Shown here piece by piece: positions 1-8,505 of a stretch of 30,611 nucleotides of DNA. The stretch covers positions 1 to 30,611 of the forward strand of contig JADGAW010000004.1 in assembly GCA_015231815.1 (NCBI GenBank), in the 5' to 3' direction. Below the pieces are notes generated by a model that ran no database searches, was not told the origin of the DNA, and was given only the letters and a program-made list of their open reading frames with translations. The DNA is from Nitrospinota bacterium. Its GTDB lineage: Bacteria; Nitrospinota_A; JADGAW01. The position numbers and the translations under genes are program-made. The first letter of the stretch is position 1. Each line of letters begins with the position of its first letter.

Positions 1-260
1 TGTTTTATTTCCTGAACCTCTTGCACCTCTTTTGTCTCATTTACCTCAACCTCACTTTTCTGATGATTTGTTTCTTCCGAGGGTACTATAGAGTTTATAT
101 AGTAAATAAAAACAAGAGCAATGAGAACTAAAAGAATTCCCATAAAAATTAAGGTTGTTTTCCCCTTTAATGAATTTACCTCTCTTCTTCCTCCGGTTCC
201 GGAATAAAGCTTTTCTTTCTTTTGTTTTTCTATTTCAAGAAGTTGTTTTTTACTAATCAT
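1..260 (-). CDS. N-terminal part of a single-pass membrane protein (truncated by window edge)
   Basis: Reading the minus strand from the ATG at 258-260 gives 86 open codons running off the window. The N-terminus is a lysine/glutamate-rich cytoplasmic stretch of about 33 residues. One clear hydrophobic helix follows at about residues 35-54, then an acidic, glutamate/valine-rich low-complexity tail (repeats of V-x-E and K-E-V-Q-E type). The layout suggests a membrane-anchored protein with the rest of its body outside the cytoplasm, but the informative domain lies beyond the edge. I do not recognise the family. No strong ribosome binding site is visible; a TATAAT-like box lies just upstream. Confidence is good that it is coding, because of base composition and continuous frame, and nil for function. 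Confidence 0.6.
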   Translation of the reverse strand, partial: MISKKQLLEIEKQKKEKLYSGTGGRREVNSLKGKTTLIFMGILLVLIALVFIYYINSIVPSEETNHQKSEVEVNETKEVQEVQEIK

Positions 261-285
261 ATTTTTTTATTGTTAAGTTTTCACT

Positions 286-291
286 ATTATA
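286..291 (-). promoter_or_regulatory. possible -10 box for the truncated minus-strand gene
   Basis: The minus strand reads TATAAT about 25 bases before the ATG at 260. No good -35 hexamer is found at the expected distance, so this is a weak call. Confidence 0.25.
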
Positions 292-450
292 GCCTAGGAC
301 TTACCTACGAAGATAGAGAGTTCAATGAAAAATCTTTCATGACTAAATGAACGGGTTATAAGGAAATATAAGTAATCATAGGCAATGAACTGATAAAATC
401 GTATAGCCTTTTTTAAAAGGAATAAGTAAATAATGGACTATTTTATATAA

Positions 451-1725
451 ATGAGAAAAAAACTTAAAAAAGTATTAAATGATGATTTGCTAAAGCACAG
501 CTCTCTTGTTTTTGTTGGAGCAATGACAGCAAATATTTTTAACTATTTTTTCCAGGTTACGATGGGTCGGATGCTGGAGGTAGAAACTTTCGGTGAGATG
601 AACGCCCTTTATTCCCTTTTGGCAGTACTTGCCATTCCCTACACCGCAATAACCTTTTACCTTGGAAAAGCAATTTCCCATTGTCTGGCGTTAAAAAAGG
701 AAAAGGAGGCAAACGATCTTATTTTAAAAAGCTATAAAAACCTTTTTATTGCCGCAACCGTTTTTTGCTTTATCGGAATGCTTTTTTCCAGAGGAGTTGC
801 TGATTATTTAAAAATAGAGTCAACATACCCCGTATTACTGTTGTTTCTTATAATCTTTGTTTCCCTTATTCCACCAATAAATACTGGAATTTTGCAGAGT
901 TTTCAAAATTTCAAAATGCTTTCTTTTTTAAATGCCGGACTAGGTGCATTTCGGTACTTCATTTGCCTGCTTTTTGTTCTTGCAGGTTATAAATTAAATG
1001 GGGTTTTATTTGGCTCAGTTCTTACAGTAATTATTGTTGGCTATATAACGTTCATTCCAATAAGAAACCATTTACTGCTTGGAAGAGAAGAATATAAGAG
1101 AGAAGATGAGAATATTGCCCAATATATCATTCCCGTTTTAATGGCAAGTCTTTCCTTTACCGTTTTAACTCAGATGGATTTGGTTTTGGTAAAAAACTAT
1201 TTTTCCCCTTTTGATGCAGGAATATATAGCTCTGCTGCTGTTATTGGAAGAGCAGTAATGGTTCTTCCTGCGTCAATAGCTGTTTCCATGTTTCCCATGG
1301 TTGCCTCGAGTAAGGCAAAGGATGAGGGTACTTTACATTTAATTCTCAAATCACTTTCCATGACTTTGATTCTTTCGGGAAGTTTGACCTTGGTTCTTTT
1401 TCTTTTCCCTGAGCTGATAATCTCTGTTTTTTTTGGTGAAAAGTTTATTGAAGCAGGAGAAATTCTCGCCTATTTTGCTTTAGCAATGCTGCCTATGTCC
1501 TTTGTGATGGTTCTCATGAACTATAATCTGGCAAAAGGTGAAAAATCATTTTCTTACTTAATGCTTATTGGAGCTATTCTTGAAGTCGTTGGAATAATGC
1601 AGTTTCACGATAGTTTACTGGAAGTTTTGAAAGTAATTCTCTGTTCCGGGTTGTTTTGTGTTGTTCTTCTTTTTGCTCTGCTTGCTTTTCAGTATTATCG
1701 ACCTAATGTACCGTCTTCCCGCTGA
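451..1725 (+). CDS. polysaccharide flippase-like membrane protein (Wzx/MATE-like, MOP superfamily)
   Basis: A 424-residue protein made almost entirely of hydrophobic helices (about 12 predicted by eye), separated by short charged loops. The N-terminal pattern, a short basic tail then a helix carrying G-x-x-x-A-N-I-F-N-Y and G-R-M-L-x-x-x-x-F-G-x-x-N, is typical of polysaccharide biosynthesis flippases, which move lipid-linked sugars across the inner membrane. Length fits the family (400-480). A second repeat starts near residue 225, as expected for the two-bundle MOP fold. The start is the first ATG, with no convincing Shine-Dalgarno. It ends tail-to-tail 17 bp from pgeF. There is no glycosyltransferase cluster beside it, so its substrate (O-antigen unit, capsule or other) cannot be told. 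Superfamily is secure, exact role is inferred. Confidence 0.8.
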   Translation: MRKKLKKVLNDDLLKHSSLVFVGAMTANIFNYFFQVTMGRMLEVETFGEMNALYSLLAVLAIPYTAITFYLGKAISHCLALKKEKEANDLILKSYKNLFIAATVFCFIGMLFSRGVADYLKIESTYPVLLLFLIIFVSLIPPINTGILQSFQNFKMLSFLNAGLGAFRYFICLLFVLAGYKLNGVLFGSVLTVIIVGYITFIPIRNHLLLGREEYKREDENIAQYIIPVLMASLSFTVLTQMDLVLVKNYFSPFDAGIYSSAAVIGRAVMVLPASIAVSMFPMVASSKAKDEGTLHLILKSLSMTLILSGSLTLVLFLFPELIISVFFGEKFIEAGEILAYFALAMLPMSFVMVLMNYNLAKGEKSFSYLMLIGAILEVVGIMQFHDSLLEVLKVILCSGLFCVVLLFALLAFQYYRPNVPSSR

Positions 1726-1742
1726 GAACCTTAATAATAGGT

Positions 1743-2519
1743 TTAAGCCTGCAAACAACCGATATTTATATGCCTGCCGGTGGTTTTGTCCCGTCGGTAT
1801 GAGAAAAAAAGTTCCTTATTGCAACAAGTGCAATGGTCAATATCATCTATTTTAATTAAATCTTTTGCTGTATTACTGCACCTAAGGCGTACTTCATTTT
1901 TTAAATTAACATACGAGGAAGAATTTCTTTCCTTTACAGAAGAAGGGTCAAATAAATTTCCTTCATGTTTAAGCTCAAAACAGCATTGGTTAATTGCCGG
2001 ACCAAGAATTACTTCAAAGTCAGTTTTTCCCTTGTTCTGCAAAAAAACAAAGCTTTTTTCCACAATTCCATCAACAACTCCACGCCACCCACAATGAATT
2101 GCCATGACAAAGGATTTTTTTTTATCGGAAACGATGACAGGAAGGCAGTCAGCGGTGTAAACTCCAATTGGCAGGTTTTTTGTCTCCGTATAAAGGGCAT
2201 CTGCCTTAATTCTGGAATAAATATAATTCTTGTTTAGCGGGTTAAAGAGTCCCGAAACCGTCCCATTATTTACTTCAATAGCCCCATGAACTTCTTGTAC
2301 CTCAGCAATGCCAGTTTTATGTACTTGTTTACAGGTAATAATGGGTTTATTAAACCCTGCTTTTTTTGATAACAACCGATAGTTTTCTTCAACGTTTTGA
2401 AGGTCATCTCCGGTAGCAAATCCAAAGTTTAATGAATTAAAGGGAGCGGAACTTTTGCCACCTTTTCTATTCGTGAAAATATTGAGTAAACCACCTGTAT
2501 TTTCGGCAGAAAAAAACAT
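1743..2519 (-). CDS. pgeF: purine nucleoside phosphorylase of the YfiH/LACC1 (PgeF) family
   Basis: A 258-residue cytoplasmic protein of the former 'multicopper polyphenol oxidase/laccase domain' family, now known to phosphorolyse or deaminate purine nucleosides with a zinc-dependent site. Family marks are present in order: the C-K-Q-V-H block with H67, the A-D-A-L-x-T block near 106-111, T-A-D-C-L-P-V with C125, H-C-G-W-R-G with H142, G-P-A-I-x-x-C-C-F near 175, and the C-terminal F-F-S-Y-R-R-D-x-x-T-G-R block. The zinc ligands H67, C125 and H142 are all retained, so the enzyme looks intact. Length matches the family. An AAAGGGG ribosome binding site 5-6 bases before the ATG supports the start. 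It is divergent from dcd across 123 bp. PgeF also has a reported peptidoglycan-editing role in E. coli; which activity matters here cannot be seen. Confidence 0.92.
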   Translation of the reverse strand: MFFSAENTGGLLNIFTNRKGGKSSAPFNSLNFGFATGDDLQNVEENYRLLSKKAGFNKPIITCKQVHKTGIAEVQEVHGAIEVNNGTVSGLFNPLNKNYIYSRIKADALYTETKNLPIGVYTADCLPVIVSDKKKSFVMAIHCGWRGVVDGIVEKSFVFLQNKGKTDFEVILGPAINQCCFELKHEGNLFDPSSVKERNSSSYVNLKNEVRLRCSNTAKDLIKIDDIDHCTCCNKELFFSYRRDKTTGRHINIGCLQA

Positions 2520-2642
2520 GTTGCCCCTTTCTTTATTGATATAATGTTTCCTTCAACTTCAAGTAATATAACATTTTAATTGCAAGGGTTGAATTCTCGT
2601 TTTCATCATTTTTTACTGAACTATTAATTAAGGTATAAAAGT

Positions 2643-3215
2643 ATGGTTTTATCTGACGGAGATATTAAAAAGGCACTGGAAAAAGGAGATATAAAAATTA
2701 CTCCGGCTCCAAACTATGAGGAACAACTTGGTTCCTGTTCTATCGACCTGAAGCTCGGAAACCACTTTAATCTTTTTAATCATAGTCAACATGCCTATAT
2801 TGATTTGAGGAACGGCTCTTTTAGTTCAGATGAAATCATGAGGGAAGTGCATATTGATGACAATGAGAAATTTATTATGCAACCGGGTGAGTTTGTTCTT
2901 GCCGTTACAAAGGAATGTCTTGAATTATCTTCCTCTCTTATGGGGCGTATTGAAGGAAGAAGCAGTTTGGGAAGAATTGGAATCATTGTTCATGGAACAG
3001 CCTCCGTTTTTGATCCCGGCTGGAACGGTAACCCCGTTTTAGAACTTGGAAACTTAGGTAATATGCCCGTAGCTCTTTATCCCGGTATGAGAATTTGTTC
3101 TTTTACCTTTGAGGAGTTAAGCTCTCCTTCTGAGAACCCCTACACAAAAAGAAAAAGCAGTAAATATAAGTTTCAGGATAAACCTTTAGCCAGTAGAATT
3201 CAAAGCGATACATAA
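2643..3215 (+). CDS. dcd: dCTP deaminase
   Basis: A 190-residue trimeric-dUTPase-fold enzyme that deaminates dCTP to dUTP for thymidylate supply. The diagnostic block E-G-R-S-S-L-G-R-x-G-I-x-V-H lies at about 104-117, followed by T-A-x-x-x-D-P-G-W-N-G, then the L-E of the active site with the probable catalytic glutamate E134. The C-terminal Y-P-G-M-x-I-C-x-x-x-F-E-E-L block matches too. Length is normal (about 170-195). From motifs alone I cannot separate the simple deaminase from the bifunctional dUMP-forming type. The ATG at 2643 starts the family's usual N-terminus (M-V-L-S-D-x-D-I). thrC follows after 24 bp on the same strand, suggesting co-transcription, although the two pathways are unrelated. 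Confidence 0.93.
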   Translation: MVLSDGDIKKALEKGDIKITPAPNYEEQLGSCSIDLKLGNHFNLFNHSQHAYIDLRNGSFSSDEIMREVHIDDNEKFIMQPGEFVLAVTKECLELSSSLMGRIEGRSSLGRIGIIVHGTASVFDPGWNGNPVLELGNLGNMPVALYPGMRICSFTFEELSSPSENPYTKRKSSKYKFQDKPLASRIQSDT

Positions 3216-3239
3216 AACTACAATAACAGGAAAATAATT

Positions 3240-4559
3240 ATGAAAGCATGGTTTCAATGTTTTGAAGGATGTTCAGGAAAATATCCATTGAATGAGGTCA
3301 TTTATCGGTGTCCTGACTGCAACAATCTTCTTGAAGTTGCCTTTGACATGGATGAATTAAAGAAAAAGTCAGGGGAAGAATGGAAGAATCTCTTTGACAA
3401 TCGACTTAGGGAAAACCAGTGGCCCTATGGCTCATCAATCTGGGGTAAAAAAGAATGGGTTTGTCCAGAAATTGATGATGCCAACATTGTTTCAACGTTA
3501 GAAGGTCAAACAAATCTTTTTTGGGCTGAACGATATGGAAAAGAAGAACTCGGACTGCATGACCTTTGGGTAAAACAGTGTGGAAACAGTCATACAGGTT
3601 CCTTTAAAGATCTTGGAATGACCGTATTGGTTTCAATGGTAAATCAAATGAGGGCGGAAGGAAAAGATATACCAGCTGTTGCTTGTGCTTCAACAGGCGA
3701 CACCTCAGCAGCTCTTGCCGCTTACTGTGCAATTGCCGGAATAGCTTCCATTGTCTTTCTTCCTAAAAATAAGGTTTCCAACTCCCAGTTAATTCAGCCT
3801 TTGGCTCACGGAGCAATTACTCTTTCATTAAATACCGATTTTGACGGCTGCATGGAAATTGTTCAGCAGGTTTGTACAAAAAACAATATCTATCTTGCCA
3901 ATTCGATGAACTCCCTGAGAATTGAAGGACAAAAAACCGTTAGTATTGAAATGGTTCAGCAGTTTAACTGGTCGGTTCCGGACTACGTTATTATCCCCGG
4001 AGGAAATCTGGGAAATGTTAGTGCTCTTGGTAAAGGCTTTAAAATGATGCGTGATTTAGGAGTAATTGATAAATACCCTGTCATCATTTGTGCTCAGGCA
4101 GAAAATGCTAACCCCTTATATTTGAGTTACAAAACTGGTTTTAAGGAGTTTAAGGCCGTTGCTGCAAAGAAAACCCTTGCAAGTGCTATTCAAATTGGTA
4201 ATCCAATTAGCTATGCAAAAGCAGTTCGAACCTTAAACGAATTTAATGGCATGGTTGAACAGGCGAGTGAGAGTGAACTTGCAAATGAGGTGGGTATAGC
4301 AAATAAATACGGACTTCTCTGCTGTCCTCATACCGGAGTTGCTTTGGCAGCATTAAGTAAACTTAATAAAAAAGGTTTATTTAAGAAAAACGATAAAATT
4401 GTTGTTGTTTCAACGGCTAACGGGCTAAAATTTACAGACTTTTTGCTCAATTACCATGAAAAAACTATTGAAGGAGTTGATTCCTTGCAGTCAAACCTTC
4501 CCATTGAAATGGAAGCGAGCTACGAAAAGGTAAGCGAATATTTGAATAATCATTTTTAG
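3240..4559 (+). CDS. thrC: threonine synthase
   Basis: A 439-residue PLP enzyme of fold type II that converts O-phosphohomoserine to threonine. The N-terminus is a zinc-ribbon-like segment with cysteines C7, C11, C24 and C27, as in many class threonine synthases with the leading 'C-x-x-C' module. The PLP lysine is K123 in N-S-H-T-G-S-F-K-D. The phosphate-binding and substrate blocks C-A-S-T-G-D-T-S-A-A (about 148-157) and G-G-N-L-G-N (about 254-259) follow. An AGGAAA ribosome binding site precedes the ATG. It lies 24 bp after dcd. The homoserine pathway genes are not nearby. A paralogous role is possible in this large family, but the cysteine module and lysine context fit threonine synthase well. 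Confidence 0.92.
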   Translation: MKAWFQCFEGCSGKYPLNEVIYRCPDCNNLLEVAFDMDELKKKSGEEWKNLFDNRLRENQWPYGSSIWGKKEWVCPEIDDANIVSTLEGQTNLFWAERYGKEELGLHDLWVKQCGNSHTGSFKDLGMTVLVSMVNQMRAEGKDIPAVACASTGDTSAALAAYCAIAGIASIVFLPKNKVSNSQLIQPLAHGAITLSLNTDFDGCMEIVQQVCTKNNIYLANSMNSLRIEGQKTVSIEMVQQFNWSVPDYVIIPGGNLGNVSALGKGFKMMRDLGVIDKYPVIICAQAENANPLYLSYKTGFKEFKAVAAKKTLASAIQIGNPISYAKAVRTLNEFNGMVEQASESELANEVGIANKYGLLCCPHTGVALAALSKLNKKGLFKKNDKIVVVSTANGLKFTDFLLNYHEKTIEGVDSLQSNLPIEMEASYEKVSEYLNNHF

Positions 4560-4634
4560 ACAGGAAGTTGGTTGTTTCAGAACTTGACCTTAACATAAAG
4601 CAAATAGATGTAAATATGCAATAGCAGGCAAATG

Positions 4635-4728
4635 CGTCACTCCGAACTTGATTACTTACGTGAGACTGAAAGGTTTTTTCAGAATCCCATGAGCTCTGAT
4701 TGAAAACAGTGAAAAGTTCAGAATGACG
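4635..4728. repeat. REP/MITE-like imperfect inverted repeat between thrC and acnB
   Basis: The ends CGTCACTCCGAACTT (4635-4649) and AAGTTCAGAATGACG (4714-4728) are inverted copies matching at 13 of 15 positions. Inside lies a second small hairpin, CTGAAA (4666-4671) with TTTCAG (4677-4682). From memory, GTCATTCCGAACTTG...GGAATC...CATGAG sequences recur as dispersed intergenic elements in many bacteria, and this looks like a worn copy. It could fold in the thrC transcript. The rest of 4560-4781 holds only the acnB leader and its GGAG ribosome binding site. Confidence 0.6.
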
Positions 4729-4781
4729 AATCGGCTCTTGCAATATTTTAATTTTTATTAACCTTATTTAATGGAGTCTTA

Positions 4782-7313
4782 ATGTTAGAACAATATAAGA
4801 AGGATGCAGCAGAAAGAGCAAAGCTAGGAATACCCCCGTTACCGATAAGTCTTGAGCAAATTACCGAGCTTTGTTCATTAATAAAATCCCCACCTGCCGG
4901 TGAAGAGGATTTTGTTCTTGATTTACTCATAAACAGGGTTCCCCCAGGAGTTGATCCTGCTGCCGAGGTAAAAGCTGCATTTTTAGCAAAGGTTGCAAAA
5001 GGTGAGGAAAGTTCTCCTGTTCTTTCAGCAGAAAAAGCAGTAGAACTTCTTGGAACTATGCTTGGAGGCTATAATATTGCCCCCCTCATTGAGCTCTTAA
5101 GTTCAGATAAACAGGGTGCTAACGCTGCTTGTGCCCTTGCAAACCTAATATTGGTCTTTGATAAATTTGAAACAGTTGCTGAGCTTTCAAAAACAAATGA
5201 AAATGCTAAAAAAGTTGTGGAGTCATGGGCTAATGCAGATTGGTTCAAGAAAGGACAAGATCTTCCTGAAATAATTAATTGTACAGTTTTTAAGGTTGAC
5301 GGAGAAACAAACACAGATGATTTCTCTCCTGCAGGTCAAGCCCCAACGAGACCAGATATTCCTCTTCATGCCCTTGCAATGGGTGAAACACGGTTTCCTG
5401 AAGGAATTGACGAAATAAATAAAATCAAGGCAGAAGGAAAAACCGTAGCTTTTGTCGGTGATGTCGTTGGAACAGGTTCTTCAAGAAAATCGGCTGCAAA
5501 TTCCTTAATTTGGCATATAGGTGATGAAGTTCCTTTTATTCCCAACAAGAAAAATAAAGGTGTAATTCTTGGTTCAGCAATTGCCCCTATCTTTTTTAAC
5601 ACTGCTGAAGATTCTGGAGCTTTGCCATTGCAATGTGACGTATCGAAATTAAAAACGGGCTTGGACATTATCATCAACACTGCAAAAGGTGAAATCACAG
5701 ATACCTCTGGAAGCCTTCTTTCTACTTTTAAAACAGAGCCTGTTACCTTAAAAGATGAATTCAAGGCAGGCGGAAGGGTAAATCTTATTATTGGTAAAAA
5801 ACTAACTGCTTCTGCACGAACGTTGCTCGGAATGCCTGAAGCAGACTTCTTTACCCCAGCAGATAACCCAACGCCAAAACCAAATCAGGCATATACTTTA
5901 GCTCAGAAAATGGTTGGAAAAGCTTGTGGTCTTGATGGTGTACTTCCCGGAACAGCATGTGAACCCAAAATGACCACTGTTGGTTCTCAAGACACTACCG
6001 GACCCATGACTGCTAATGAAATGAAGGAGCTAGCATGTCTTGGCTTTCAAGCTGATGTTACTCTTCAGAGTTTTTGTCATACAGCAGCATATCCAACACC
6101 AACCGATGTAAAAATGCAGGCAACATTGCCGGATTTTATTTCTGACCGTGGTGGTGTAGCATTAAAGCCAGGCGACGGTATTATTCATTCATGGCTTAAC
6201 AGATTTTGTTTGCCCGATACTGTTGGAACGGGAGGTGATAGTCATACTCGGTTTCCAATAGGAATCTCCTTTCCTGCAGGTTCCGGACTTGTAGCTTTTG
6301 CGGCAGCACTTGGAGCAATGCCTCTTGATATGCCCGAATCAGTTCTGGTAAGGTTTAAAGGAAAACTCAATGACGGAATTACCTTACGGGATGTTGTGAA
6401 TTATATTCCTTACTTTGCTATTCAACAGGGACTTCTTACGGTTGAAAAAGCAGGGAAGAAAAATATCTTTAACGGAAGAATTCTTGAAATTGAAGGTTTA
6501 CCTGACTTAAAGATTGAACAGGCCTTTGAACTTGCAGATGCCAGTGCTGAAAGGTCTGCTGCTGCCTGTACTGTTGATTTATCAGAGGAAACCGTTACGG
6601 AATACCTTAAATCCAATGTAAAACTTCTTGAGAAATTAATCAAGGACGGCTACAAAGATGCTGAAACAATCAGAAAAAGAAAAGTCGAAATGGAGAGATG
6701 GTTGGAAAGTCCTACTCTTCTGAGAGCAGATAAAGATGCAGAATATGCCGCTGTTCTGGAAATTGACCTTGCAAGTATTACGGAACCTGTGCTCGCATGC
6801 CCAAATGACCCTGACGACGTCAAACTACTTTCCGAAGTTGCTGGTGATGTTGTTCATGAAGTATTTATTGGCTCCTGTATGACAAATATTGGACATTACA
6901 GAGCTTCTGCAACAATTCTTAAGGGGGCAAAAAACCTTCCAACAAGGCTGTGGGTTTGTCCACCAACAAGAATGGATGCTGAACAGTTAAAGGATGAAGG
7001 TATATACTCCTTGTTGGGAAAAGTTGGTGCAAGGCTTGAAATTCCCGGTTGTTCTCTTTGTATGGGAAATCAGGCGCGGGTTAACGATAAAACAACGGTT
7101 ATGTCAACTTCTACAAGAAACTTTAACAACAGACTCGGTGATGGTGCAAAGGTTTACCTCGGTTCTGCAGAACTATCAGCAGTTGTCGCAAAACTGGGAA
7201 AACTTCCTACGGCTTCAGAGTACTTTGAGCACACAAAGGTATTAAAGGATTCAAATCAGGATGAGATATACAAATACCTCAACTTCCACAAAATGGAAGC
7301 ATACGCCGCATAA
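4782..7313 (+). CDS. acnB: bifunctional aconitate hydratase 2 / 2-methylisocitrate dehydratase (AcnB)
   Basis: An 843-residue [4Fe-4S] enzyme of the TCA cycle that interconverts citrate and isocitrate through cis-aconitate. The order is that of AcnB: an N-terminal helical HEAT-like domain (about 1-155), then the swivel domain (about 160-370, with T-D-D-F-S-P-A and G-S-S-R-K-S-A-A-N), then the three catalytic domains. The cluster ligands are C699 in G-S-C-M-T-N-I-G-H and C757/C760 in G-C-S-L-C-M-G-N. The substrate block G-G-D-S-H-T-R-F is intact. Length is near the E. coli protein (865). GGAG sits 6-7 bases before the ATG. It stands alone, bounded by the repeat upstream and a strong terminator downstream. 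Its cluster would come from the NifS/NifU pair at the other end of the window. Confidence 0.97.
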   Translation: MLEQYKKDAAERAKLGIPPLPISLEQITELCSLIKSPPAGEEDFVLDLLINRVPPGVDPAAEVKAAFLAKVAKGEESSPVLSAEKAVELLGTMLGGYNIAPLIELLSSDKQGANAACALANLILVFDKFETVAELSKTNENAKKVVESWANADWFKKGQDLPEIINCTVFKVDGETNTDDFSPAGQAPTRPDIPLHALAMGETRFPEGIDEINKIKAEGKTVAFVGDVVGTGSSRKSAANSLIWHIGDEVPFIPNKKNKGVILGSAIAPIFFNTAEDSGALPLQCDVSKLKTGLDIIINTAKGEITDTSGSLLSTFKTEPVTLKDEFKAGGRVNLIIGKKLTASARTLLGMPEADFFTPADNPTPKPNQAYTLAQKMVGKACGLDGVLPGTACEPKMTTVGSQDTTGPMTANEMKELACLGFQADVTLQSFCHTAAYPTPTDVKMQATLPDFISDRGGVALKPGDGIIHSWLNRFCLPDTVGTGGDSHTRFPIGISFPAGSGLVAFAAALGAMPLDMPESVLVRFKGKLNDGITLRDVVNYIPYFAIQQGLLTVEKAGKKNIFNGRILEIEGLPDLKIEQAFELADASAERSAAACTVDLSEETVTEYLKSNVKLLEKLIKDGYKDAETIRKRKVEMERWLESPTLLRADKDAEYAAVLEIDLASITEPVLACPNDPDDVKLLSEVAGDVVHEVFIGSCMTNIGHYRASATILKGAKNLPTRLWVCPPTRMDAEQLKDEGIYSLLGKVGARLEIPGCSLCMGNQARVNDKTTVMSTSTRNFNNRLGDGAKVYLGSAELSAVVAKLGKLPTASEYFEHTKVLKDSNQDEIYKYLNFHKMEAYAA

Positions 7314-7327
7314 TATAAAGTTTTATC

Positions 7328-7370
7328 AAAAGCCCCGTTTCTTTTTTATGAAACGGGGCTTTTTGTTTTT
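7328..7370 (+). terminator. Rho-independent terminator of acnB
   Basis: A perfect 14-bp stem, AAAAGCCCCGTTTC (7328-7341) against GAAACGGGGCTTTT (7350-7363), closes an 8-base loop and runs into a T-rich tract. It begins 14 bases after the acnB stop codon. Confidence 0.93.
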
Positions 7371-7506
7371 ATGGCTATAAATGAGTTCAAGGCTTGTCCC
7401 GTCAATTATCAGATTTTATCTCTATTTTTCAAACCCTTATATTTCAGTAAGCACATTTCTATAATTAGGTATAATAATTGGCTCAAAATTTATGGAGGAC
7501 TATTAA

Positions 7507-8496
7507 ATGTCAGAGAACATAACAGAAATTACTGAAGAAGTTAAAAAGAAAAGTGCATTTGTTGACGAAATTAAACATGAGGTTGGTAAAAATATCATTG
7601 GTCAACACTTTATGGTCGAAAGAATGCTTATCGGTCTTTTATCCGATGGACACCTACTCCTAGAAGGTCTTCCGGGGCTTGCAAAAACCCTTGCGGTAAA
7701 AACCCTTGCAAAGGTTATTAGTGTTGATTTCAATAGAGTACAGTTTACTCCTGATCTTTTGCCTGCTGATATTATTGGTACTGAGATTTACCGACAAAAC
7801 ACCGGTGAATTTGAAGTTAAAAAAGGGGCAATTTTTTCGAATATTATTCTTGCCGATGAAATTAACAGAGCTCCCTCCAAGGTGCAAAGTGCTTTGCTGG
7901 AAACAATGGAAGAACGGCAAATAACTATTGGGGGGAAATGTATGAAACTTCCCGACCCTTTTATTGTGTTGGCAACAGAAAACCCCATAGAACAGGAAGG
8001 AACATATCCTTTACCAGAAGCTCAGGTTGACCGTTTCATGCTCAAGGTTAAAATTAGCTACCCTACCAAGGAAGAAGAAATTGAAATCATTAAATTAAAC
8101 CTTTCTGAGGAAAAAAATGAAGTAAAGCCAATTATTAATGCAAATCAGTTAAGGGATGCCAAGGAAACAGTAAAAAAAATATATATGGATGAAAAACTGA
8201 GAACATATATTGCCAACATCGTTTTTGCAACAAGGTTTCCTGATGATTACGGACTTTCTTCCCTTAAGGCAAAAATTCAATTCGGAGCGTCGCCAAGGGC
8301 ATCAATAAACCTTGCAAAGGCTGCGAGAGCATTTGCTTTTTTAAAAGGACGAGGTTATGTAACTCCCCAAGATGTAAAAAGCATTGGATACGATGTTTTA
8401 CGGCATAGAATTCTTCTCTCATATGAAGCAGAAGCTGAAGGTATTGATTCAGATGAAATCATTGCTACTATTTTTAATAATATTGAAGTACCTTAA
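7507..8496 (+). CDS. MoxR-family AAA+ ATPase
   Basis: A 329-residue AAA+ ATPase of the MoxR/RavA branch, thought to act as a chaperone for assembling metal-cofactor or membrane complexes. Walker A is G-L-P-G-L-A-K-T (54-61), Walker B I-L-A-D-E (114-118), sensor 1 lies in A-T-E-N-P-I (about 154-159), and the MoxR-specific E-Q-E-G-T-Y-P-L-P-E-A-Q-x-D-R-F block follows. The C-terminal helical lid holds G-A-S-P-R-A, which contains the sensor-2 arginine. GGAGGA lies 7-8 bases before the ATG, the best ribosome binding site in this region. MoxR genes usually sit with a DUF58 protein and von Willebrand-A proteins. Here the next genes are an epimerase (9 bp later) and kdsA, so the client is not evident. 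Confidence 0.92.
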   Translation: MSENITEITEEVKKKSAFVDEIKHEVGKNIIGQHFMVERMLIGLLSDGHLLLEGLPGLAKTLAVKTLAKVISVDFNRVQFTPDLLPADIIGTEIYRQNTGEFEVKKGAIFSNIILADEINRAPSKVQSALLETMEERQITIGGKCMKLPDPFIVLATENPIEQEGTYPLPEAQVDRFMLKVKISYPTKEEEIEIIKLNLSEEKNEVKPIINANQLRDAKETVKKIYMDEKLRTYIANIVFATRFPDDYGLSSLKAKIQFGASPRASINLAKAARAFAFLKGRGYVTPQDVKSIGYDVLRHRILLSYEAEAEGIDSDEIIATIFNNIEVP

Positions 8497-8505
8497 GGAT
8501 TCTTA

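Noticed and set aside
1780..2237. Two plus-strand open frames of 105 and 90 codons
   Set aside because: Both lie opposite pgeF, which has intact zinc ligands and a good ribosome binding site.
2634..2639. TATAAA just before dcd as a -10 box
   Set aside because: It is only 3 bases from the ATG, so transcription would start inside or after the start codon.
5366..5764. 132-codon open frame on the minus strand
   Set aside because: It is antisense to the swivel domain of acnB, has no recognisable motif and no supporting start signal.
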